NCBI GenBank assembly: GCA_036435485.1
Contig: CM071598.1
Coordinates: 124,312,148-124,376,147 of the forward strand
Origin: Saposhnikovia divaricata
Taxonomy: Eukaryota; Streptophyta; Magnoliopsida; Apiales; Apiaceae
Direction of reading: 5' to 3'
Length of the DNA: 64,000 nt
Part shown: piece after piece, positions 22,201-30,250 of the stretch
How positions within the stretch are numbered: the first letter of the stretch is position 1
Layout of the letters: each line of letters begins with the position of its first letter
Translations under genes and position numbers: made by a program
The notes under the pieces: generated by a model
Databases searched by the model: none
What the model saw: only the letters and a program-made list of their open reading frames with translations
Told to the model about the DNA's origin: nothing

Positions 22201-22814
22201 GCTTCACAACCTTGTCTAAGTAACCTCTTGGCTTGCATAATACTTAGAAATTTCTTCACCTGCCTTTGTCCTTGAAATATCACTTCATTATCATCCTCCG
22301 CCTTTAATCTCACCTGTTTCTTTCTACACTCAATCTGTGCATCATAATCAGCCAACCTGTCCATTCCTAAAATTACATCGAATTCTCCCATCTCGAAGGG
22401 TATCAAATTGGCATAGAAAAGGTAACCACCTATCTCTATATTACACTGAGGACACACTTGATTGACAGGGACTTTATCTTGGTTTGCCACCTCTATCACT
22501 AAAGCTTGCTCTAAAGGTCGAATTTCACATTGCAATTTACTAACAAACTTGTTGGAAATGAAAGACTTAGTAGCTCCAGAGTCAATTAAAACTTTAGCCT
22601 CTATTGAATTCACAGGAAGCGTACCTGCAACAACATCCATTTCTTGAACAGCATCCTGCATAGTCATGTTAAAGGTTCTGGCTCTAGGTTGAGACGTCTG
22701 GGTCTGAGATGGAGGTCCAGTTATCCTCAGGGCATTTGCCGATGGGGGTCCGGCTATCCTTAAAAACATTTCCTGACTGAACTGCCTCCTTGCAATCCTT
22801 AGCAATATGACCAA
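19266..22814 (-). CDS. pol: Pol polyprotein of A2: protease, reverse transcriptase, RNase H, integrase, chromodomain
   Basis: This uninterrupted 1182-codon frame carries out reverse transcription and integration of the element. The protease has the DSGATKSFIS active site at 78-87. The reverse transcriptase spans about 250-480 with IDDILIYS at 411-418. RNase H has Asp559, Glu596, Asp621 and Asp664. The integrase zinc finger is H768/H775/C805/C808, and its catalytic residues D838, D899 and E935 are all present. A GPY/F-like region follows, then a C-terminal chromodomain (WRNPRVEESTWE near 1160), which marks a chromovirus and is known to steer integration toward heterochromatin. The displayed ATG (22814) lies inside the end of gag. 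Real translation probably enters by frameshift rather than at this ATG. Confidence 0.95.
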   Translation of the reverse strand: MVILLRIARRQFSQEMFLRIAGPPSANALRITGPPSQTQTSQPRARTFNMTMQDAVQEMDVVAGTLPVNSIEAKVLIDSGATKSFISNKFVSKLQCEIRPLEQALVIEVANQDKVPVNQVCPQCNIEIGGYLFYANLIPFEMGEFDVILGMDRLADYDAQIECRKKQVRLKAEDDNEVIFQGQRQVKKFLSIMQAKRLLRQGCEAYLAHVTDVEKHAPKIEDIPIVNEFPDVFPEELPGLPPDREVEFAIDLVPGAEPMSKAPYRMAPVEMKELATQLQELLDKGVIRPSVSPWGAPVLFVKKKDGSMKLCIDYRELNKLTIKNRYPLPRIDDLFDQLKGAAYFSKIDLRSGYHQLKIKPEDIPKTAFRTRYGHYEFLVMPFGLTNAPAAFMDLMNRVFRKHLDKFVIVFIDDILIYSKTREEHAEHLRIALEILRAEKLYAKFSKCEFWLEEVQFLGHIISSEGIRVDPAKIEAVVNWSRPRTPTEVRSFLGLAGYYRRFVQDFSKIASPLTRLTRKNEKFIWNEKCEDSFQELKKRLVTAPVLVLPDSQGNFVIYSDASYKGLGCVLMQHGKVIAYASRQLKPHEQKYPTHDLELAAIVFALKIWRHYLYGEKCEIYTDHKSLKYIFTQRELNMRQRRWLELIKDYDCTINYHPGRANVVADALSRKERLNMFTISKELFKEFEKLRLEVQTSEPISGKCYTMTFQPELLEKIRRCQEEIMNQDMNTLTGEEICTQKDDKGILRFSSRIWIPNVPELKNEILRDAHSSRYSIHPGSTKMYQDLKEHFWWPDMKREIAEWVSKCYTCQRVKAEHQRPSGLLQPLDIPEWKWEHLAMDFVVGLPRTKANHDAIWVIIDRLTKSAHFLPINERFSLDKLVQLYLKEVVMRHGVPVTIVSDRDPRFNSRFWKQFQECLGTELKMSTAYHPQTDGQSERTIQTIEDMLRTCALDFKGSWDEHLPLVEFSYNNSYHASIGMPPYEALYGRKCRSPVYWDEVGERKVLGSELVQQTKEKIEIIQKRLIAAQNRQRKYADQARKDMNFEEGEKVLLKVSPWKGVTRFGKKGKLSTRYVGPFEILRRVGKVAYELALPPHMSHIHNVFHVSMLKKYHPDLSHVIEYEPIELQPDLSYIEQPVAIQDRMDRKLRNKTVKLVKVLWRNPRVEESTWELESEMLENYPHLFT

Positions 22815-23835
22815 CTTTCCCGCAGTTGTAGCATGTTATCCCTGATTTTGAAGTCGGGCACTCTCCCGCGTAATGTCCCTTCTTGTTGCATTTAAAACAA
22901 GTAATACTTAGTCTGTGGCAAACTCCCGAGTGCTTCTTCCCACAAGTTGTACATTCAGGTAAGGCTGGTCTGATTGCAAGCTGCTGATTGATATTCTGAA
23001 GACGTTTACCTTGACCACCGTTTCCATTCTTCGGTTTCTGAAAACCTCGGTTCCTGTCAAACCGACCCTCATTCCTTGGCTTGAACTTGTTATTATTATT
23101 TCCTTTTGGGTTCTGACTTCCCTCAGTACTTTCTATCTTCCTTTTCTTTCCTGCTTTCTCTTTCTGATACAATTCACTTTCACCTTCAACAATCATAGCC
23201 TTCTCCACTACCATTGCATAGTTCTCTAACTGAAACACCGCCACCTTACTACGTATCCATGGCTTTAGACCCTGTTGAAATCTTTTAGCTTTCTTTGCCT
23301 CAGTATTGACATACTCAGGAACAAACCTTGCTAACTCTGTGAATCTTGCCTCGTATTCTGCCACGCTCATGTTTTCTTGTTTTAATTCCAAAAACTGAAT
23401 CTTCAGCTGATCTTGCATATACCTTGGAAGATATTTCTCGAGAAATAACTCAGTGAATCTTTGCCATGTGATCACTCCATCACCTTGCAACAGTTTTGTT
23501 GACTCCCACCAATAATTTGCTTCAGCTTTCAAGAAATAACTAGCATATTCCGTCTTCTGATCTTCTCCTACCCTAACCAACGCAAAAGCTTTTTCCATTT
23601 CATTAAGCCAAGCCCTAGCTTCTATAGGGTTGACAGTACCTTTGAACTCTGGAGGGTGTACAGCTTGAAAAGCTTTGAAGGTCACAATTGGTTGGGCGGG
23701 TCGTTGCTGAGCTAGTGCGGCTGTCTGTTGTTGAAGAAGTTGGAGAATTTGAGTCATAGTCGGGTCAACTGGATTTTGATTGCCAGTGTTCTGGTTTTCA
23801 GAATTTGTAGCAGGTGTTTTCTTCTTTGGAGGCAT
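22684..23835 (-). CDS. gag: Gag of A2
   Basis: The 383-codon capsid/nucleocapsid protein begins MPPKKKTPA. The capsid domain includes HPPEFKG, ARAWLNEMEKAF, YFLKAEANYWWE and FQQGLKPWIR. Three zinc knuckles follow: CTTCGKKHSGVC, CFKCNKKGHYAGEC and CYNCGKVGHIAKDC. The frame ends at 22684, about 45 codons past the last knuckle, in sequence that pol reads in the +1 frame. A T5 run in the overlap (GTTTTTAAGG) is a plausible site for a one-base shift, either a mutation or programmed frameshifting. Related elements usually read gag and pol as one frame. The last codons therefore look like out-of-frame pol sequence. Confidence 0.92.
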   Translation of the reverse strand: MPPKKKTPATNSENQNTGNQNPVDPTMTQILQLLQQQTAALAQQRPAQPIVTFKAFQAVHPPEFKGTVNPIEARAWLNEMEKAFALVRVGEDQKTEYASYFLKAEANYWWESTKLLQGDGVITWQRFTELFLEKYLPRYMQDQLKIQFLELKQENMSVAEYEARFTELARFVPEYVNTEAKKAKRFQQGLKPWIRSKVAVFQLENYAMVVEKAMIVEGESELYQKEKAGKKRKIESTEGSQNPKGNNNNKFKPRNEGRFDRNRGFQKPKNGNGGQGKRLQNINQQLAIRPALPECTTCGKKHSGVCHRLSITCFKCNKKGHYAGECPTSKSGITCYNCGKVGHIAKDCKEAVQSGNVFKDSRTPIGKCPEDNWTSISDPDVST

Positions 23836-24350
23836 GATTCTGATAAGAAAGCAAGAAACTTATTAAGCAACAGGCTAATATATACAAAATAAGGTTTTTC
23901 GAATCCTGGATTTGAGTTACCTATGTTCACAAAAATTATAACGGGGTAAAGAACCAAGGAAGCATAGGTATTATCTTGAACAAGTAATGCTAACAAGAGA
24001 TATTTAGGCAACTCAGAAATGTAATAAAAGATGTGCAGATAACAAGAAAATAAAGGTCATGGTACCAACAAAGTTAATATAACACAACAGTTTCAGAGTT
24101 CAAGGTACATTGTTAACCATCCTACCACAAAATAAATACCGAGGATAATCTCAATCATCCACCATCTGCGATAACGATATAGCGAGTAAAGAAATTATTA
24201 AAGCGATAAAAGAATATCCTAACCCTACTACCTGCTATCTTTATGATAACCTACACCTATCGCTCCTATCCTATGCCTATAATGGTTCAAATCCTATCCT
24301 ACACCTATCCTATACCTATTCCTGGCTTGTTTCAGTGACCAAAACCTGAC
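23836..24350 (-). other. Untranslated leader of A2 between primer site and gag
   Basis: This 515-bp stretch contains no credible frame. Unlike elements A and B1, A2 has no extra ORF before gag. Confidence 0.7.
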
Positions 24351-24363
24351 AGCTCTGATACCA
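24351..24363 (-). other. Primer binding site of A2 (initiator-Met tRNA type)
   Basis: In element sense it reads TGGTATCAGAGCT, three bases after the end of the 5' LTR. Confidence 0.92.
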
Positions 24364-24366
24364 ACC

Positions 24367-27300
24367 TGTAACGCCCCGACTTCCCAATACTAAAAATATA
24401 CTTTTATAATAAATTATTGGATTTAATTAAATAAAATAGAATTTGATACAGGGGAATTTTAAAAATTTCGGCATGAAGTATTCGTAATATGGACTATCCA
24501 CCTGTATTTTGAACCAACCAAATTCATAAAAAGAAAATAACTGCAGTTCCAACTAATTAAGAAAACATAACATCTGTTCAACCTGTCCTAACCGATCAGG
24601 TGAACCACACTACTATGCCCTCCCGATCATAAAACAAGATCGGGCACCACAACCAAAATTAAATACATACAAGCTGATAACCAGACAATTAAGTCATAAT
24701 ACACGCCCCACTACTAACCCGGATCTCTAACAGGTAGTGGTATGAAACAAGCAGCTACTAACTAACTATTACAACATATCACTAAAATCTTAATTTAAAA
24801 GCTACATACACACTACAAATATAAATACAACCAACTATAACTGTTACACAATTTTCTACTGATACCCAAAAGTCCAACCTTGTACTAGAGCCAAACTAGT
24901 CTGTCTACAGTCCACCACAAGCTCTTCTCCTGATATAGCTCCTACGACGTATCCTTTTCTTCCCTAACTGAAAAAGGGTTATAAACAACAATAAGTGAGC
25001 CAAATGCTCAGCAAGTAACAATATAGATGCCAAAAGTAAAATCAACAACAGGAGTACGGATACAACGATATAAGAATCATTCTTTGAGCTTTTCCAAATT
25101 TTGACAATTTGTAATTCATTCCAAAAAAATAGGGAGAGAGAGAGAAGTCAATATCTCTTTTTATATCAAATTTCCCACCTTTAAAACATTTTAATTAAGT
25201 TAAGCTTTTTATTAAAATCGGACAATACGGGTGATCAGCCACGTAATGTCCCCATACCGGACACTAGGTCCCTCTGGACTTTGAAAATTGGGTTCCCAAT
25301 TAGGCAACACATTGGCCTCTATTGCTGGACTAGGACCACCCTAGCCTCTTACGCCAAATTAAAGTGCTGGACTAGGACCACCCTAGCCTCTTACGCTAGT
25401 TTAAAAATGATTAATTACATATCCTTAAAATAAAGAAATTTTTTTTTTCTGATGAATAGAATTCTTATGCAATAATTCAGAGCAGGGGATTATTCTGTTT
25501 AATTTCAAGAATAAGTGACTGAAAGTCAAGTAAGCAATCCAATTTAATGGTATAAGGTTCGCAAGGTAGGGTTCAAGTGTGATTCACAAGTATTTAAAAA
25601 AAAAAAAATAATAAAGGTTTATCAAGCTCTTGTCATTTTAGTGGCATAATACAAGGTGATATCGAATATGGTATGGCTAAGGGGAAAATAAGAGTATAAG
25701 CAATAAAGGTCATTGATTAATTAAGAACATAACAAAGGATAGGGATTTAGAGTTTAATTCAAGGGTTGCAAGGTATAGTTAGGCTAGTGTGAATTAAGGA
25801 AATAGATATGAAATAGGGTTCAAGCTAGTACAGAAGGTATGTCATAAAATAAGGTTTACAGTTCAACGAGAATTAAAATAAGCAAGGAAGTACAATAGTT
25901 TAAACAGCAGTCTATAAGGGTAAACAAGAAGGTATTAAGGATTAAGCAATAGCTAATATGGTTTAACAGTATAGTACAAGAGGTTCGACAATTAACTTGA
26001 AAGAAGCAACAATAAGTTATAACAATTTAAACAACAATTCAGGGATAATTGAAAGAATATGAACTTTGATACAAGGTTCGAGTTACTTGCCTTAACCAAA
26101 TATTTCCACGCTAGTCACTTGGCTCAAAAACTCTCAGCCTTTGCCTTTCCTTTATCCCTTAAGTCTACGCTCTTCGAATCTACACATACAAAAACACTAC
26201 TTCAGAATTCTATAAAATACTCGACGTTCGTCTTTGAACATTTACCCTTAATCTACCCTTGCGTTAACCCATGACCACTAACATAAATAACTAAATAACT
26301 AAATATATATATAACTTACATCATAAATACTTACCAAACAACTTACCATTATTAGATAAGCAACTAAACACATAGCATCTATGACATGAAATCATATAAG
26401 CCACTTAAGAATTTAATACATAATACCAGCTTAACTTTAAAACAACTTAAAATCTTATACTATAAATTTTATGACCTATAATTCTAACAAAAATCGGGCA
26501 GAGTTTCCTTTATAATTTGGACTATCCCGTCGGAGTTCAACCGACTCAAATCATAATCAAAAACATCCGATGGATTACAAATCCACCTACAAGCCCAAAG
26601 GATTTCTAATTATAATCTCTATGTACCAATAACCCTTTCACTTCATACGAATAAATTATACCTATCGACAAATAACAATTTAATTCATTTTCGAATAAAA
26701 TTACCAAATCATACTTAAACAATTTCTAACTGAAATTTACAACCAAGTCAAGTACTAAATAATTAGAATTAAAATTATTTCAATCCGAGTAATCCATAAT
26801 ATTTTTAATAAATCATAACAATCGAATACACAATTCGGTACTTACAATTCTGAAATAAATAATACGAGACTCTACACAATTTATTATACAATTAATTAAC
26901 AATTTCTGTAATTAATTCAACAAGATTTCTACTAAAATCAACTCAGACCCATAAAAGACAGCAACTATATTACTGTAACATTAATAAACAAGAACCCCGC
27001 TTGAAGGTTAAACTAGTAAGCATAGACATAGAATTTACACACACCAAAACTTGCCGCTTGACATAAACACTCGGTACTACCACTGCTGTAAAACACACAC
27101 ACACACACACTTCACATAACCCACACACGCACACGCAGCCACGCCCACCTCATAAACACACACCCATGCTATATACACACAACACATCACTGGGCAAGAG
27201 GAATGGGTTCGATTCTTTCAAGGAATAATTGCCAAGACAACAACCAAACTTCACACACACAACTCGGTGGACATACACACACACAATCGCATAACATACA

Positions 27301-28131
27301 GACACAGTCACGCTTCTTTGCAGGGGAACGGAGTAGAGAAAAAGAAAATTCAAGTAGTGGTAATCATCAAATAAACCGATAGAGATAGAGGCTTACAGGG
27401 GAGGGAGCCGTGCGAGAGAATTCAAGAGAGAGGGAGGAAAAAGAAAGAGGGAGAGATATGAGAAAAGAGGATTAGAGAGATATGTAGAGAGAGTAGTCGA
27501 GAAGAACCCAGCAGAAGAATCTGGAATGCTCAATTTAGGGATTTAGAAAAATTAAAGAGGAAATAAAAGAAATGTTTTAAGGATTTGCAAAAATTTCCTA
27601 ATTAAACCAAAAGAAAATCTATATCGTAGTAAATAAACAAGTAATAATGACTAAAAATCAAAGTTTCATTTTTAAAACATAGAGAATGAAATTATCTATC
27701 TCCCCATATTTTTAAAATATTTTTAGGATCAAAAATGGATTATATATGAATTTTACAAAAATTAAATCAATAAAACACAAATCAATTCATAAAATCATTT
27801 TAAAATCCTTAAAAATCAAAATAAATCCATCTAATACTTTTAAAACTCAAATAAACTAATAAAGTTAATAATGCAAAAGATTTCGTAATTTTTACTAATC
27901 CCGGTGATTTTATAAAATTCTCAAAAGATAAATAAAACATGATTTAAATACAATTTAATCCACAAATTAAAAATAAAAATACGTAAACTTATCCAACACA
28001 TATAAATCATCAGATAAACCCGTAAACATGATATCACACATATTTTACCTCCTCATAATATTCACGTCACATAATTCACCTTTAACATTAAATAAATAAT
28101 TACAAATACCAAAAATTTCTAAGGCGTTATA
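24367..28131 (-). repeat. A2 5' LTR (3765 bp)
   Basis: Nearly identical to 15464-19225. The right edge TTATA abuts the ctgtt duplication. Differences seen are single bases near 25151, 26297, 27167 and 27187 plus small A-run and CA-run length changes. Confidence 0.95.
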
Positions 28132-28330
28132 CTGTTGCTAGAGCTCGGGAATCACCTCTGACAGAGCTATGTGTACCAAGATCGGCAGAAACTGCAGTTT
28201 GTTATAAGTGCATAGGGACCATTCACAAATAAACCAGTAGTCATCATGAGTAAAATGTTCATAGTTGTTGATGCATTTCCATAAATGCGGTACAGAATCA
28301 TTGAAGGAATTGCTGCATACATAAAAGTTA
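28132..28330 (-). pseudogene. Captured exon fragment of the glycerol-3-phosphate permease-like gene (upstream part)
   Basis: On the minus strand the segment reads through MNILLMMTTGLFVNGPYALI and, in another frame, AVSADLGTHSSVRGDSRALAT. Both match consecutive parts of plant glycerol-3-phosphate permeases. An extra A in the ATAACAAACTGC stretch puts them out of register. A splice-acceptor-like GATGCAG marks the likely exon start near 28330. The fragment continues at 15463 beyond the A2 insertion. The frameshift shows that the capture is not under coding constraint. Confidence 0.85.
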
Positions 28331-28339
28331 CTGCATCTT

Positions 28340-29365
28340 AAAATTTTTTAAGAATAGGCAAGAGAAGAACACTACTACTAAAACTACAGTGCTACTATCT
28401 GTGGTCAACTTTATACGTAGGCAGGGCTATCTAAAAAAAGTTTTTTATTCAGTTCTGCCTTCTTTTCTGTATAACTTTATGAATAAATCTTCCTCCTTAA
28501 CATTATTATATTAGTTGTATTTGGTCTATCCTTTTAACAAGCTCTTATAATAGAACTTGTTCCTGCATATCCCGTATTATTATGATTACCTTAATGTGGC
28601 TTAGAGGAGATGAACTACAAGCTAGGACAAAGAACTGTACTAACTGTTTTGCAATGAGACAATAAAAATTTAGCTGAAATTCTTGAAGTTGGCAAGGACT
28701 GAATGTGAATCGTAAATGTTTTTAACAGAAAAATATGAATATTCAGGTTGCCTTTTTATCAATTACGAGGCTCCCTGTACGTAGTTTTTTCAGTCAACAT
28801 TTCCTCTTTTAATTAAATAATGGAAAAACCGAAATATTGTAATAGTCCATCTTGCATTGCACCCAGTTTGTGTAAGAAGACTATTTTGAAATTTTTTTAT
28901 CTTCATTTTTTCGGGATAAGATGACCTTTTTTGCATAACATGAACTGTGTTCTCTAGCTCTCCATCCAAAGCGGTTCTCACGGCAACCCCTCTGCCTCCA
29001 CTTTACAATAATTTGGATTGTTGGTTTTCAGTTTTTTTTCTTATGTTTGTACATTGTCTTAGAATACATATATGAATTTCAGGATTGCATCTGTCATATC
29101 AAAAATGGGATTTCTATTCTTGGAGCAGGGTTTCTCCAAATTGCTTGTTCCTGTTTGCATTTCAATAAGTATATGTTGTGGCGGAATAGGATTTGTCTAT
29201 CAGGTTTGCAGATATCTTCGTTCATTAATATATTAACATTGTTGGAGCAGGTTTGAAGACTTTGATTGTGTCGTGTTTCCAATAATTGTTCCTTTGTAGT
29301 CTCTGAATAATTAGTTACTGCATACTAACATTGTTAACCACAACTAGTTCAATTTTTAAAGTTTT
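28340..29365. other. CACTA-2 interior without an assigned gene
   Basis: AT-rich sequence. A short minus-strand stretch near 28925-29000 translates to GGRGVAVRTALDGELENTVH without stops and could be another captured exon, but I cannot identify it. Otherwise I see no gene. Confidence 0.3.
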
Positions 29366-29370
29366 ATGTA

Positions 29371-29709
29371 GTACTTTGACTAGAGAAACTTTGGATCAGC
29401 TGAAGTCAATTAATGCTGAACAGGAAAAAGATGTTGAGCGCGTTTGTCAAAGGGAAGAACTCATAGCAAAGGTTTGCCTTCTAATTCCCTACTATAGATT
29501 CTCTTCGTAATTAGTATAAATTTTCATTGTTTACAGGAAACTGACCATCCTAATCATTTGTAGGTTGATTCAATGAAGAAGAAATTGCCCTGACTGAAGT
29601 ATGATATGAAGAAGGCCGAGTACATAGAAGCTAAAGAGAAGGAGAAAGATGCTAAGAAAATGTTTGACAGCTTGCTAAAGTTATGAATGAACTACAAGGA
29701 CCAATAGAG
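29371..29709 (+). pseudogene. SMC5: Captured fragment of the SMC5 gene (structural maintenance of chromosomes 5)
   Basis: The first exon piece (to 29471) reads TRETLDQLKSINAEQEKDVE and continues RVCQREELIAK before a GT donor. After an intron ending in GTAG, the next piece (from 29564) reads VDSMKKKLP, a stop, then LKYDMKKAEYIEAKEKEKDA. This matches the coiled-coil region of plant SMC5, including the exon junction before VDSMKKKLPW, where Trp is now TGA. A later frameshift precedes the end near 29709. In the cell SMC5 works with SMC6 in DNA repair; this piece is non-functional. Confidence 0.85.
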
Positions 29710-29929
29710 TAGGCTTTTTAAAGCAAGTTTAGTGCTAATTCTAAATTGGAGAAATTTATGTAATTAAACATGGAGATGTATTTTCAAGTATGTAATTATT
29801 ATTTTAATTTAAGTAGTCACTTTGTTGAGAAATTTGGGTTGCAAGTTTTATTATTTTTTTTGTTTTGTAATAACAGGAATTTTGATGTATATATAAATAT
29901 AAACAGGGGAAAAATTGTCATTTTTCAAT

Positions 29930-30250
29930 AGACATATACGTCGCACTTTTTAATCTTATACGTCGCCCTTTTTGAGCTTATTTATCGCCTCTCTTTGACA
30001 TTATACGTCAGCTTTTTGATTTTATACGTCGCACTTTTTGATCTTATACGTCGCCCTTTTTATAACATTATATGTCACCCTTTTTGGTCTTATACGTCGC
30101 CTTTTTAGCCGACGTATATGAAGCTTTATACGTCGCCTTTTTAACCGACGTAAAAGATGGCGACTTTATACGACGCCTCTGTATACGTCGCCAAAAGGGC
30201 GACGTAAAAGACTAAAAAATGCGACGTAATAGGCCAGTTTTGTAGTAGTG
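29930..30250. repeat. Right subterminal repeat array of CACTA-2
   Basis: About a dozen copies of TTATACGTCGC(A/C)CTTTTT, spaced roughly 20-25 bp apart, run up to the inverted terminal end. Near the tip they switch to facing CGACGTA copies. The array mirrors 13396-13730. Confidence 0.82.

Larger units (their letters stand above)
15464..28131 (-). mobile_element. Element A2: young Ty3/gypsy chromovirus (Tekay/Del-like) inserted in the captured transporter exon
   Basis: The LTRs are 15464-19225 (3') and 24367-28131 (5'), with a 5-bp duplication ctgtt at 15459-15463 and 28132-28136. The order on the minus strand is LTR, primer site, gag, pol, polypurine tract, LTR. By eye the LTRs differ by about five substitutions plus small repeat-length changes over 3.76 kb, so insertion is very recent. 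Pol is fully open and has all expected domains. Gag is open but overlaps pol in another frame. It may be autonomous if that shift is tolerated. A solo LTR of the same family lies at 54822-58841. Confidence 0.95.
13396..30250. mobile_element. CACTA-2: gene-capturing (Pack-type) CACTA transposon, 16.9 kb including nested element A2
   Basis: The left end CACTAGTACAAAATTG and the right end, which reads CACTACTACAAAACTGG on the other strand, are inverted copies. They are flanked by ttt on both sides (13393-13395 and 30251-30253). The uninterrupted site is near 61450 in B1's 5' LTR (GAGTTTTGGGAACC). No transposase frame is seen. Between the ends are exon-derived pieces of at least three unrelated host genes, in both orientations. 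Without A2 (12,668 bp plus a 5-bp duplication) the transposon is about 4.2 kb. Confidence 0.92.

Noticed and set aside
21910..22275. 121-codon plus-strand frame inside A2
   Set aside because: Antisense shadow of pol; the minus-strand frame has all catalytic motifs.
19266..22814. Endogenous pararetrovirus or retrovirus with envelope
   Set aside because: The domain order protease-RT-RNase H-integrase-chromodomain with LTRs and no further frame downstream fits a chromovirus retrotransposon; no movement or envelope gene is present.
29930..30250. CRISPR-like regularly spaced repeats
   Set aside because: Plant DNA; the repeats are CACTA subterminal motifs next to a terminal inverted repeat, with matching copies at the other end.
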